Shown here: positions 1 through 9,105 of the stretch, piece after piece | Numbering within the stretch: position 1 is the stretch's first letter | Layout of the letters: each line of letters starts with the position of its first letter | From: 'Nostoc azollae' 0708 | Lineage (GTDB): Bacteria; Cyanobacteriota; Cyanobacteriia; Cyanobacteriales; Nostocaceae | NCBI RefSeq assembly: GCF_000196515.1 | Contig: NC_014248.1 | Location: 1,845,501-1,909,500 of the forward strand | Reading direction: 5' to 3' | DNA: 64,000 bases | The notes under the pieces: model-generated | The model's input: the letters and a program-made list of their open reading frames with translations, nothing else | The model's database searches: none | Told to the model about the DNA's origin: nothing | Made by a program: the position numbers and the translations under genes

Positions 1-123
1 ACAATAAATAGATCTATCTCAACAGCAGTAAAATTGCATTTATATTAGCGCAAGTTTCTAGTTATGAGACATTTGGTATTAGTCAGGGTGCAGGGTAGAA
101 AATCAATAATTACGAATTACGAA

Positions 124-888
124 TTACCAATCTATTGGTAAACCGAATCTTTCTAAGTTTGTGCCATCTTTTAACAATGGTTGAATATGGCTGTCTATTT
201 GAATGCTACCACCTGACAGGACGAGGGCGCGTTGAGTGACTTTTCCTAACCAGTGAAGATCATGGGAGGCTATTAATATAACTTGCACTGGTAATTTTAA
301 TAATATTTGGGCTAAATGTCTTCGCCAGGCGGGGTCTAGTCCGTTGGTGGGTTCGTCTAAGATGAGAATGGCTGGGTCTAGGGCTAAGATGGCTGCTAGA
401 GCCGCTAGTCGTCTTTGTCCTCCGGAAAGTTCGTAGGCGGAACGGTGGGCGTATTGTTCTAGTCCAAATTCAGCTAATATTTGCTGTGCCTTATCTTTGG
501 CTGCTACGTGGGAAATACCATAGTTACGGGGACCGAAGGTGATGTCTTCTAAGATTGTGGGCATAAATAATTGGTCGTTGGCATCTTGGAAGCTGAAACC
601 TATTTGTCGCCGAATTTGGGGTAGGGTGTTTGGGGCTATGGGAATACCATTGATGGTAATTTTACCGCTTTGGGGTTGTTTGAGTCCGATGAGGTTTTCT
701 AGGAGTGTGCTTTTTCCTGAACCGGTTGCACCAATTAAGGCGACGCGATCGGCTACATTTAATGTAAAGGAAATTTCTGTTAATACTGGTTGTTGGTCAG
801 GATAGGCATATACAAGATTTTGTACTTCAACTACAGATTGATGCGGTTGGGAAATGGAAATTTGGGGATGAGAAGTTAAGGATGTCAA
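124..888 (-). CDS. cbiO: ECF transporter ATPase (cobalt/nickel, CbiO-like)
   Basis: This is the ATP-hydrolysing subunit of an energy-coupling-factor importer, acting on the cytoplasmic face of the plasma membrane to drive cobalt or nickel uptake with CbiQ and CbiM. Residues 53-61 are a Walker A loop (GATGSGKST), 154-160 the ABC signature (LSGGQRR) and 174-180 the Walker B segment ending in DEP. The length of 254 aa is normal for a single-domain CbiO. It is the last gene of a minus-strand cluster, 80 nt after cbiQ, and so probably cotranscribed with cbiM and cbiQ. Substrate choice between cobalt and nickel cannot be read from the ATPase; the cluster partners (CbiM, CbtB) argue for these metals rather than a vitamin. 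Confidence 0.93.
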   Translation of the reverse strand: MTSLTSHPQISISQPHQSVVEVQNLVYAYPDQQPVLTEISFTLNVADRVALIGATGSGKSTLLENLIGLKQPQSGKITINGIPIAPNTLPQIRRQIGFSFQDANDQLFMPTILEDITFGPRNYGISHVAAKDKAQQILAEFGLEQYAHRSAYELSGGQRRLAALAAILALDPAILILDEPTNGLDPAWRRHLAQILLKLPVQVILIASHDLHWLGKVTQRALVLSGGSIQIDSHIQPLLKDGTNLERFGLPIDW

Positions 889-968
889 GATTAGTAACTC
901 AAAATATTAACCGTTTTCTGTGGGGTATCTTGTTTAGACAGTTGTTGTTTGGGATAGGAAGTCTAAAC

Positions 969-1619
969 CTATAAATAAGAACTGACAGTGATAGAAGTCC
1001 CAACTACTCCCACTATTATTAGGATAAAGCGTTCTTTGGGGTTGAGGGGTGAATCTAGGGGTAATTTTCCATTATAACCACGAGTTAACATTGCTGTGTA
1101 TACCCTTTCGGCTCTATCTAAGGTACGCAAATATAATGCACCAATCATGGATGTACTGACATAACGTAGCCATCGTCCTGTATTATTTAGACCACGTAGT
1201 TGTGCGCCGCGCTGCATTTGTGCTACTTCTGAGAGTAATATTTCTAAGTATTGTCCAGCTAGGATTAGGTTCTCTTTTAATCCTGTAGGTATGGGTAGAC
1301 TTTTCAAGGCAATGCCAAAACTGTGAGGGGGTAGGGTCAATAAAAAAGTGTTCATGGTAATGAGACAAATGACGGAACGGAGAAGCAAAAAACTAGCTCG
1401 TTCCCATCCCAAAGGTAGGGCTACTAGAGAAAGGAAAATTAGTTCTGAGCCTAGTAAACGGCCTAATTTGGGAATAGGTACTTGTAAAGACCAAGTCCAA
1501 ATAAGTGCGCTCGCACCATATCCAATTAAGTTATACCAAGCATGATATTTTAACAACGCTGTCCCAATGACAATGATTAGGGACAGTTGCAATCTTAAAG
1601 GTAATGAAAGATTAAACAT
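969..1619 (-). CDS. cbiQ: ECF transporter transmembrane T-component (CbiQ)
   Basis: This 216-aa polytopic membrane protein is the CbiQ/NikQ T-component, which couples ATPase movement to the substrate-binding CbiM subunit. Several hydrophobic helices run through the first half. The stretch around residues 135-150 (QMQRGAQLRG) and a later LRTLDRAERVYTAMLTRGY segment match the two conserved Ala-Arg-Gly coupling motifs of this family. The start codon overlaps the 3' end of cbiM (1612-1619), so translational coupling is likely. No disruption is seen. It is short but within the family range. Confidence 0.9.
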   Translation of the reverse strand: MFNLSLPLRLQLSLIIVIGTALLKYHAWYNLIGYGASALIWTWSLQVPIPKLGRLLGSELIFLSLVALPLGWERASFLLLRSVICLITMNTFLLTLPPHSFGIALKSLPIPTGLKENLILAGQYLEILLSEVAQMQRGAQLRGLNNTGRWLRYVSTSMIGALYLRTLDRAERVYTAMLTRGYNGKLPLDSPLNPKERFILIIVGVVGTSITVSSYL

Positions 1620-2535
1620 TATTTGTTTTCACAAATTTGGCAATTCCAAAAGCCACACCAAAGCATAACCCTGAGCCTAAAAACCCAGCAATGCTAGTAC
1701 CTATTTGTCCTAAACCTTGAATTCCATAATCTGCAAATGGGGTAGGTATATTGACTCTCACTACTTCTGCTAAATTAATAAAACCTAAACTTTCGGCAAC
1801 TCTTTCTAAACCATCTGGCCATGCGGAAGCAAATAGGGAAAGTACACCAGCTATTAAAAAAACGCTCACGATAGGAACTAACCAACCTTGAAATCTTTGT
1901 TCTTCTCCGGGTAATAAATCTGGTCTGGTTGTGGCTAAATAAGTTAATACACCGCCAGTAATTAAACCTTCACCAATGCCAATTAAAATATGTACTCCTG
2001 TCATGGTGGGTAAAACAACTATAGATGGTGCTATTCCTGATAGGGCTAACTCAATTGCACAAGCTATGGCAGCAGCAACAACACTAAAAGCTGCGGCAAT
2101 ACCTCCCACTAAGGGCAAGCGTTTTTGAGGACTTCCTAGTAGCTTTTGTAAGGTTTGGGTTAATATCCAACCTGTCCAAACTCCAATAACTGCCATGTTC
2201 AAAATGTTTGCACCTAAAGCGGTAATTCCACCATCAGCAAATAGTACAGCTTGAATAATTAATACGGTAGCAATACATAATATTCCCGCCCAGGGACTAC
2301 CTAAAATAATGGCGGCTAATGTTCCTCCTAATAGGTGGCCGCTAGTCCCTCCTGCAACTGGAAAATTAATCATTTGGGCGGCAAAAATAAAGGCTGTGGT
2401 TAAGCCTAAGATGGGAGCGCGACGAATACCAAAAGCTGTTTTTGATCGCTTGACAGCAATAAATAAAGCTACCACACTGGCTAAACTGGTAGCACCTGCT
2501 ACCGATACAGAAACAAATCCATCAGGTATATGCAT
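1612..2535 (-). CDS. cbiM: Cobalt/nickel ECF substrate-specific subunit CbiM with PDGLE (NikN-like) C-terminus
   Basis: This 307-aa membrane protein starts with MHIPDGF, the invariant CbiM/NikM N-terminus in which Met1, His2 and a later His (about residue 67, SGHLLGG) bind the Co(II) or Ni(II) ion. After six or so helices, residues 240-244 read PDGLE, the mark of the small N-component, so this is a natural M-N fusion. It lies at the head of cbiM-cbiQ-cbiO. An 11-bp inverted repeat lies 36-67 nt upstream of the start and could be an operator. I saw no cobalamin riboswitch in the leader, so metal-responsive repression is the more likely control; that is inference. Confidence 0.93.
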   Translation of the reverse strand: MHIPDGFVSVSVAGATSLASVVALFIAVKRSKTAFGIRRAPILGLTTAFIFAAQMINFPVAGGTSGHLLGGTLAAIILGSPWAGILCIATVLIIQAVLFADGGITALGANILNMAVIGVWTGWILTQTLQKLLGSPQKRLPLVGGIAAAFSVVAAAIACAIELALSGIAPSIVVLPTMTGVHILIGIGEGLITGGVLTYLATTRPDLLPGEEQRFQGWLVPIVSVFLIAGVLSLFASAWPDGLERVAESLGFINLAEVVRVNIPTPFADYGIQGLGQIGTSIAGFLGSGLCFGVAFGIAKFVKTNNV

Positions 2536-2570
2536 GAAAATCCCTGTCTTTGTCTTTTTTCACACTAATT

Positions 2571-2602
2571 TAAACAAGAGAATTACTCTTTTCTCTTGTT
2601 TA
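2571..2602 (-). promoter_or_regulatory. Inverted repeat upstream of cbiM, possible operator
   Basis: Two perfectly complementary 11-bp arms (2571-2581, TAAACAAGAGA, and 2592-2602) are separated by 10 nt and lie 36-67 nt upstream of the cbiM start. The position fits a repressor site or a leader hairpin controlling the ECF transporter. The arms do not match a binding site I can name with confidence. Confidence 0.4.
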
Positions 2603-2713
2603 TACAATGACTTATTTAATGATTTTTTGGGTGTTACTTAGGGAATATTTATGATAAAAAATACTGTGAATATTGTACTTATGTTTTTCACTGTTAATAT
2701 TTGTATGTTTATC

Positions 2714-2842
2714 TAAGTAGGTAGACACAAATAAACATAACTTGTAACAAAATGTCAATTGCTTGAAACCCTTACAATTGCTTGATTCCCCTTTGCTGCA
2801 TTCGCCATAACATAGTTATAGATTTTTCCGCCTGCCTACTTA
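2714..2842 (+). repeat. MITE-like element, copy 1
   Basis: A 129-bp non-coding element bounded by inverted ends (TAAGTAGGTAG at the left, CTGCCTACTTA at the right) with TA at both outer edges. The interior is clearly related, in reverse orientation, to the element at 32219-32350; a third element with the same ends but a different interior lies at 26278-26411. It contains no ORF. This is the structure of a miniature inverted-repeat transposable element mobilised by a transposase encoded elsewhere. Confidence 0.75.
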
Positions 2843-2850
2843 GTAGATAA

Positions 2851-2904
2851 CAATCAATGAAAAACATAATCATGCGATCGCATGATTATGTTTTTCATTG
2901 ATTG
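2851..2904. repeat. 54-bp perfect palindrome centred on a HIP1 site
   Basis: Every base from 2851 to 2904 pairs with its mirror position: the left half runs CAATCAATGA to CATGCGAT and the right half is its exact reverse complement, with no loop. The central eight bases are GCGATCGC, the HIP1 motif. It begins 9 bp after the end of MITE copy 1. The DNA could extrude as a cruciform, or the RNA fold as a hairpin. It is about 316 nt upstream of the cbiM start, in the gap left by the transposase remnant. Confidence 0.9.
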
Positions 2905-3092
2905 AGAGTTAAAAAATACAGATAAAATCCTGTAAATCCTGATTGAGACAAAAGGATCAAAATACTACTTCATATCCTCAATAATTTACATAGATTACGG
3001 TAAATTACAGAGAAGGCGCTATTACACTTACAACTAGGTGTAAAGCAGCAATAATAAGGTTCTTATCTGAATCCTATATTGTTCATGTTGAA

Positions 3093-4290
3093 TCAATGCC
3101 ATAATAAGCTTCCAAAAGGCAAAGTTATCATAATTCTCCTATTGTATAGTGATAAAGATACAGATACTAAACCGATAAAATTAACCAACTCTTTAATACA
3201 AAATATACATGTTAGGAGTTGCGCATTGACAAAAAAACTCGTCCATGGGTAATAAGCAGCATCAGTACTGATAAGATTTTCCACAATGTAGTCGCGCACA
3301 ACTAAAGTGAATAAGTTCCTTTGCAATTCATACCAATTAGAAATTATGTTTTCAGAGCGCATTTTCCCGAAACGAGCAAATGTTTGAAGTGAACACAATA
3401 TCTGTGTTTTAATTCCTTGGCTATCTCTAACCATAAGTCGACAAATTCCACATACTTGTTTGATGGCTCTATGAAAACTTTCAATCCCCCAATGAGTATC
3501 ATGAATTGTCACAAATTCACTTTTAGTGATTTGATTGAGAGCTTCTTGATCTGGTAGATACAGTATATAGTCTCTAGAGTCTTTTTTGTTGAAGTCTTGC
3601 CTAAACAGTTTGATCAATCCAAATGCTCTGAAATGAGTTATCAAACCTTCATTGAGAATTTCTAAACTCCTTACTAGACAATAATTTTCCAGTTGATTTG
3701 ATACGGTTCTATTTTTGTCAATCCCAAATAGAAAACCCAATTTCTGGTTCTTTAAAAATTTTAATTTAAAAATTCTAAGCTTTCTACCCCTGAATACCAA
3801 CTGTCTCCTGTAACTATTCTTGGTTTTACACCCTAATCAATCACTTCCTTGAGCATTTCCTAAAAGTAATTGTTCTTCCTCTTTCCCTCCTTTTTGTCGT
3901 ATATTCTGTAATTTATTGGTACTGAAGTTCCATACACATCACTGTAGTACAGTGTGATTAAATTTATTCCTTTGATGCTCTTATGATACTTCCCAGACCA
4001 AGAATAACTGATTAATTCTGCAGTTTTTAGGTCTCTATACAATTTGTCTACTACTGTGTCATCTACACTTAAAATCCCTCCTACTATATTTATGATTTTC
4101 TTTACTCTATCTAATAAATCCTTCTGTTTCTATCTCTCTCTGAGGAATAATCTATTCACACTGTCATGTGAAACGTTTTCCAATATCTCTGCCAATCTAC
4201 AATATCCCCCATGCATGCTTTGGTTCTGATAGCAACAACAGAGTATAATGTTCCAGATTGCATTCTGCTGTAGAAGGTTTAGTTATTTCT
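3093..4290 (-). pseudogene. DDE transposase pseudogene (IS4/IS701-like)
   Basis: Read on the minus strand, the translation gives a nearly complete DDE transposase. An N-terminal part (LAEILENVSHDSVNRLF) is followed by SVDDTVVDK with the first catalytic Asp (about 4060), a YSWSGKYHKSIKGINL segment, GDSWYSG with the second Asp (about 3800) and DTHWGIESFHRAIKQV with the catalytic Glu (about 3480). At least three in-frame stops interrupt it: one near 4130, and two between 3800 and 3865 on either side of EMLKEVID. The element is therefore dead. It separates the cobalt ECF genes from the 382-aa membrane protein and CbtB on the same strand, so it probably split one operon. Family naming rests on motif memory; IS4 or IS701 are both possible. 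Confidence 0.8.
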
Positions 4291-4299
4291 CTAATTCTC

Positions 4300-4758
4300 C
4301 CATACCTGCTAAGTAGATGAAATTTTTTATCCCTACACTATTTTGCTAGTTTATGATATCAATGGATAAGTCCTATATATTTATATACATTTTATGTTAG
4401 AAAGTATGGTCACAAATCTACCACTCTTTACATAAAGGAGCATCTATATTTGAGCTATCCTTTGACTCCCAAGAAGGGGTAATATCTACCCAATCCTATA
4501 ATCATCAGGGTTTCGGCGATTATCAAGATCCTTTATATACCCTAAGTCCTTCTGATTCTTCTCAATTACTTCCTGATACGCATTAGTTACGCATTAGTTA
4601 GGAGGTTGGGAGTTATAGTATTAATTATTTATCAAGTTTGTAAGGGTTTAGAATTGCTAACCCTATATTGTTTGGTTATTGGGTTTGGAATGGAGATAGA
4701 GTATAATTTAAGTTATACCCTCAATCGGAAGAGAGGCATCACTACTTACAAAAAATTT
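4300..4758 (+). other. Intergenic stretch with a possible gene tail
   Basis: No intact gene is visible. Around 4448-4585 a plus-strand frame reads LSFDSQEGVISTQSYNHQGF and ends DTH-stop, which looks like the C-terminal tail of a lost protein that I cannot name. The rest is low-complexity AT-rich sequence. Confidence 0.25.
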
Positions 4759-5907
4759 CTAAATTCCTCTCAATTGTCGTTTTCTCAACTCCTGCATGAC
4801 CAAAGCAATTGTCATTCCTATTCCCACAATAGCTGTCAAGTAAAATAAACTAATTAACCGTATTAACATTGGTGGTTGTATTCCTTCAACTTCCACCAAT
4901 TGGGCTACTTTAATAGGTGGAAATTGACGATTACTAACTTCTACCTCTACTTTATGGGGAGCGCCATCAAAAAATTGCGATCGCCATACTAATTTACCAT
5001 CTTGACTGGGAAATCCTTTATAAGCAAAAACCGTTAGATCCTTTTCTAAAGCAATGGCTTTTACATCTAAAACCGCATCTTTAATCGGTTTTCCCATATT
5101 ATCGTTGACCTCAACTGAGAAATTCGCCAATTTCCCTACAGTCGCGTTTTTATCACCGTCAATTTTTACATCTAAATTCTGTGACTTTACCACTGATGGG
5201 GTAATATTTTCTGTTTTATAGTCATGTTCACTCCCATGAGCTTCAGCAACTTCCCCAGTGATATTAATAAACAATAATGTCACTATGGCAATTACTGTTA
5301 AACCACTTAATAACAACCGTACAGATTGAGGAGCAATTTCTCCATCCCTCAATTCTTCATGTCCACCAATTACCCAACCACCTAATAATCCTATTGATAA
5401 TAAAATAGCTGCTACCACAGCAAAACACTTATATTTAACAGGATTTTCCCGAATATAAAAGTTCAGATTCTCCTGATAAGGAGCAAAAGCATTAGCTACC
5501 AAAGGAGCAACTTTTACTAACAATTCATAATTGCCACGAATTGGTAGAACCTGCTGAAATTCTAGCTTACCTTTTAGGGCAGCTACTTCCAGTTCTAACA
5601 ACTTCGTTCCTTCCACCATTGGAAAATCTGTTGTTAGCCAAGGAGTCGGTTTTGGCGTAGAAATCTCTAAATTAATTAACGCATTTTCTAAAAGTTTCCC
5701 ACTAGCATCAACAGCTTCTAAAGTAAACATTACCGGAGATTGTGCTTTTTCTGTTGCGGCTTCCAGTGGAAAAATACGCTCTAACAGTGGATTAGTGGAA
5801 AGTATAACTTTAGATTTAGGAGTTTGGGAAACACCAACTAAGGAATAAAGAATTGATAAGCTAATGTAAACAGCAGTGATAACTACAAAAAGTCGATATT
5901 TTTTCAT
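4759..5907 (-). CDS. Membrane protein with two extracytoplasmic beta domains, NikL/CbiL-like
   Basis: I do not recognise a named family for this 382-aa protein. The layout is clear: an N-terminal membrane segment (about 7-25), an extracytoplasmic domain (about 30-155) with an Ig or carboxypeptidase-regulatory flavour (LEAVDASGKLLENALINLEI), two membrane segments (about 161-181 and 196-215), a second domain of similar type (about 230-345, VEVNDNMGKPIKDAVLDVKA) and a final membrane segment (about 352-372) with a basic tail. A short His-containing linker (AEAHGSEHDY) follows the third helix. It lies between cbtB upstream and, beyond a dead transposase, cbiMQO downstream, all on one strand. Accessory NikL/CbiL subunits of nickel/cobalt ECF systems also carry such domains, so a metal-delivery role is a reasonable inference, not a demonstrated one. 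Confidence 0.75.
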   Translation of the reverse strand: MKKYRLFVVITAVYISLSILYSLVGVSQTPKSKVILSTNPLLERIFPLEAATEKAQSPVMFTLEAVDASGKLLENALINLEISTPKPTPWLTTDFPMVEGTKLLELEVAALKGKLEFQQVLPIRGNYELLVKVAPLVANAFAPYQENLNFYIRENPVKYKCFAVVAAILLSIGLLGGWVIGGHEELRDGEIAPQSVRLLLSGLTVIAIVTLLFINITGEVAEAHGSEHDYKTENITPSVVKSQNLDVKIDGDKNATVGKLANFSVEVNDNMGKPIKDAVLDVKAIALEKDLTVFAYKGFPSQDGKLVWRSQFFDGAPHKVEVEVSNRQFPPIKVAQLVEVEGIQPPMLIRLISLFYLTAIVGIGMTIALVMQELRKRQLRGI

Positions 5908-6057
5908 GGTTAATTAGATATTAATCGTAGATAAGCGCAGATAAAGGCAGAAGAATATTTTAGTTACAGCAGATTACATCTCAATGAAGTCATATCTAAT
6001 GTTAACTGTAGGGGTTTAGCAATGCTAAACCCTAATAAATTCTACTATCTAATATGT

Positions 6058-6249
6058 TTAGTGACAGCCAATACCTAATGTATGGTGACGTACTGAGTGT
6101 GTTGCATTATGAGCAGCAGGATAAGTAGAAAACAATGCAGTCCAAATTACTAAGGAAGATAACAACATATAAAGAGTTACCTGTACTGGCTTGGATAAGG
6201 TAATACCTACTGTTTTCTGTAATACTGAGCTAGAAGAAAAAGTTGTCAT
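6058..6249 (-). CDS. cbtB: CbtB-type cobalt transporter small subunit
   Basis: This 63-aa protein has one membrane segment (about residues 22-42) and a His-rich C-terminus (HNATHSVRHHTLGIGCH), the signature of CbtB, a small protein associated with cobalt uptake and often found with CbtA. No cbtA is adjacent; the next gene on the strand, 150 nt away, is the 382-aa membrane protein, which may take a partner role. The start is preceded by a GGGAGTTC stretch that can act as a ribosome binding site. The 300 nt upstream, shared with the divergent oxidase gene, shows no cobalamin riboswitch that I can recognise. Confidence 0.85.
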   Translation of the reverse strand: MTTFSSSSVLQKTVGITLSKPVQVTLYMLLSSLVIWTALFSTYPAAHNATHSVRHHTLGIGCH

Positions 6250-6595
6250 TTTTGAACTCCCGTAACTAATGAAAGCTAATTTATCAAATTAAAGTCTATT
6301 TTGCCGTTCAGTAACAATCAATATACAGCACAGATTACAAGTGAATCAGGTACACAATATGGTCATAAACCAAGCTGCGCTATCAAACATCAAGCAGCTT
6401 TTACTCCTGAGTTCTGTTGTATATCATTAACCCAGGTAATATCCACAAATCCTCACACTTTCTTTGCTTTGCATCGTTCTCACATTTCTATTTCTAACTT
6501 ATTGACAAATATTCCTATTTTTTATAGGATACATAACATAAAACTAATTGCAAATTATTCGTAATTTATTGGTAGGTTGTATCCCTCTTAAGCTC

Positions 6596-7621
6596 ATGTC
6601 TGATAACTTTACTCAGAGTAAAGACAAACTTTGGAATCGTCGTCAAGTCCTGAAACTAGGATTATTTGGTGGCGGAGTAGCATGTACGGGAGCATTGTTG
6701 CAAATCCTAGATATAAAAAACAATACTTCTGTGAGAATTCCACCAATGGAAATGCCTGATTCTCATGATGCTACTAACCCTATGCAAGTATTACGAAACT
6801 TTGATTATGGGACAATTAAGCGTGAAAATGGACGGATTATTCGAGAATTTCAGTTAACTGCTGGCACTTCTACCATTGAGCTTAACAGTTCTGTCTCATA
6901 CAATATTTGGGACTTAAATGGACGCATCCCTGGTCCAACATTACGAGCTAAAGAAGGTGAAAGAATAAGAATACTTTTTCTCAATAAAGCTGGACATTCC
7001 CATTCTTTACATTTTCATGGTGTACATCCTTCAGAAATGGATGGGGTACGTCCAATTAGTAATGGTAAAGCAACTATATATGAATTTGATGCTGAACCCT
7101 ATGGCATTCACTTATATCACTGTCATGTAGAACCTGTAACCCGTCACATTGCAAAGGGGTTATATGGAATGGTTATTATTGATCCTCCGAAACCTCGTCC
7201 ACCTGCGGATGAAATAGTTTTAATCATGTCTGGCTATGACATAAATGATGATAACCGGAATGAATATTATGCATTTAATGGATTGCCTCATCATTATATG
7301 CACAATCCTATTCAAATTTATCAAAATCAATTAATTCGTTTATATGTTCTAAATATGATTGAATTTGACTATGCTGTGACGTTTCATCTCCACGCTAACT
7401 TTTTTGATGTTTATCGTTCTGGGATGACGATGACTCCCAGTGAGAAAACCGATGTTTTGACTATGGGTGTCGCAGAAAGGCATATTTTGGAATTTGCGTT
7501 TCGTTATCCAGGTAAGTATATGTTTCATCCACATCAGGATGCCTTAGCTGAAAACGGATGTATGGGACAGTTTGAAGTCATAGCCGAAAAAGATACTAAA
7601 ACTCCCGTAAAGCCAACCTGA
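6596..7621 (+). CDS. Tat-exported two-domain multicopper oxidase
   Basis: This probably oxidises a metal (Fe(II) or Cu(I)) or phenolic substrate in the periplasm. From the chosen start at 6596 the protein is 341 aa with a twin-arginine signal (NRRQVLKLGLFGGG, Arg15-16). The open frame extends back to 6548, but only the 6596 start places the RR motif normally. Domain 1 holds HSHSLHFHG (134-142) and YHCHVEPVTRH (174-184), i.e. type-1 copper ligands Cys176, His184 and Met192. Domain 2 holds TFHLH and FHPHQDALAENGCMG, where His-Pro-His replaces His-Cys-His. Type-1 copper in domain 1 only suggests a trimeric two-domain oxidase. The iron genes downstream make a ferroxidase role plausible. Confidence 0.85.
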   Translation: MSDNFTQSKDKLWNRRQVLKLGLFGGGVACTGALLQILDIKNNTSVRIPPMEMPDSHDATNPMQVLRNFDYGTIKRENGRIIREFQLTAGTSTIELNSSVSYNIWDLNGRIPGPTLRAKEGERIRILFLNKAGHSHSLHFHGVHPSEMDGVRPISNGKATIYEFDAEPYGIHLYHCHVEPVTRHIAKGLYGMVIIDPPKPRPPADEIVLIMSGYDINDDNRNEYYAFNGLPHHYMHNPIQIYQNQLIRLYVLNMIEFDYAVTFHLHANFFDVYRSGMTMTPSEKTDVLTMGVAERHILEFAFRYPGKYMFHPHQDALAENGCMGQFEVIAEKDTKTPVKPT

Positions 7622-7757
7622 CCTAACTTTCAAGTATCCTTGCCAATATTTTTTCTCTTAATTTTGAGACTAATTTCCATTTGTATAAGCAAATTATCAG
7701 TTGTGGTTACTCATAGTAATTTAAACCATGTGTTCATTCATAAGGAAAAATGTGACG

Positions 7758-8201
7758 ATGGAAGAAAATTTAAGCAATTTACTGGACTTACCAGGAGTAA
7801 CAGTAGAATCTTGGGATTATTCAGACAGTTCCCTTAGTTTTAATTTGAGCATTCTCATCTCAGGAATTCACTGTCCCTATTGCCGTAAATATACAACACA
7901 ATTACATCAAGTTAGACCTATTTTAGTGAGAGATTTACCCACTTTTGCTAAACAAGTTCACTTGAATTTAACACGGTGTCAGTTTTATTGTCGATTTTGT
8001 CAACGTTACGTAACAGAACAACTAGAATTTATTAATTGGCGCAGAAAGTACACAAAAAGATACGAAGAAATGATTTACTATCTAGTTCATAATTCCAGTT
8101 TTGAAAAAGTGACTAAACAGGAAGACCTCAGCATTGAACAAGTTAACAATATTGTTAACTTGTTCAATCACGAGGAAAAAACCAAGATGGCTTTTAGTTA
8201 A
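7758..8201 (+). pseudogene. ISL3-family transposase, truncated N-terminus
   Basis: Starting at the ATG at 7758 (MEENLSNLLDLPGV), the 147-residue product carries a zinc-finger pair (CPYCRKY and CQFYCRFCQRY) and a following helical DNA-binding segment (LVHNSSFEKVTKQEDLSIEQ), the normal N-terminal region of ISL3 transposases. The DDE catalytic domain (about 250 further residues) is absent: the frame ends at 8201 and nothing downstream resembles it. This is a deletion remnant lying between the oxidase and the EfeO-like gene. Confidence 0.75.
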
Positions 8202-9105
8202 TTTAATTAATTCTATTCAAGCAAATTACTGGAATCATCATCTTAAAGAAAGAAGAACTTACTTTATAAAAGTAAATATAAGTCAATTTTCCGTATGTAT
8301 TATGCTAAATTCACTTCATGAAAACCATCAAACCCTTGCCATTCAAAAAATACAGGTTTTATTATAAATTAATATCTTAGAGGTCTTTCATATATTTTAG
8401 TTTTTTACCTTGATTCTCCAACAAAGTTTTGATGTTTAATTAATACTTTGCTATAATAAGTAATGAAGAATAATATAAATTTTATTCACAAAGTATATCT
8501 GGGTTTTAATGAGTTTTTTTCTCTATTAACTGTTTATCCCACTTCAATGATCCGCATTAGTCAGAAAGAAAAGTTTAAGGGCTGTTATGTTAAATCTTTA
8601 CGAGTTGAAGGTGAATATTACTCAGAGTCTGTAAAGTAAAGACCCCATGCCGTTTTGATAGAGATAGCTGCAATGGAGTCTAGTACTGCCGTGAATTCAA
8701 AATGCCTCTTTCAGAAGAGCTAAGCTAACAAAATAGTGCTTCCAGCAGGCTGCGCCAACAAAATTCAAATATATACGGCGTGAGCTTTTCAGAGATTTGG
8801 AATGGTTGGTTTATTTACGCCCTACTGTTCTAGTTAGTTATTCTTGTTTTTGATTTCGCATTTCCAAGCGCCCACCTGGGAATGAGTATCTGAAATTAGA
8901 TTATAGCTTTCAATGCTATAAATTTAGGGCATTAAAGGGCATTAATTTTAAAAAATTATTAATTTATACCCCATATTCAAAAAATAGTTGATAAATAGTT
9001 GCATCTATGATAAATACCTATAAACGACTACTAAAAATACTTATCAGTTTTTTTTGATTAGATATCAGAAACAACTTTTACCCAATTCCCAATACTAGAG
9101 TAAAA
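8202..9105. other. AT-rich intergenic region
   Basis: No gene can be supported. The stretch around 8690-8790 (CAGCAGGCTGCGCCAACA and neighbours) resembles interspersed repeat fragments common in Nostocales. The last 150 nt should hold the promoter of the EfeO-like lipoprotein, but I cannot place clear boxes. Confidence 0.4.

Noticed and set aside
2707-2904. CRISPR array or riboswitch near 2.7-2.9 kb
   Set aside because: The repeats form one inverted-end element and one palindrome, not direct repeats with unique spacers. No conserved cobalamin-box pattern was found.
4606-4848. 80-aa plus-strand frame
   Set aside because: It overlaps the 3' end of the 382-aa membrane protein gene on the other strand and shows no homology or ribosome binding site.
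6301-6564. 87-aa frame between cbtB and the multicopper oxidase
   Set aside because: It lies in the divergent promoter region, has no ribosome binding site and overlaps the oxidase 5' end in another frame. Composition is not protein-like.
8134-8367. 77-aa frame after the ISL3 remnant
   Set aside because: It overlaps the ISL3 frame end and continues into sequence without any transposase motif; no DDE region found.
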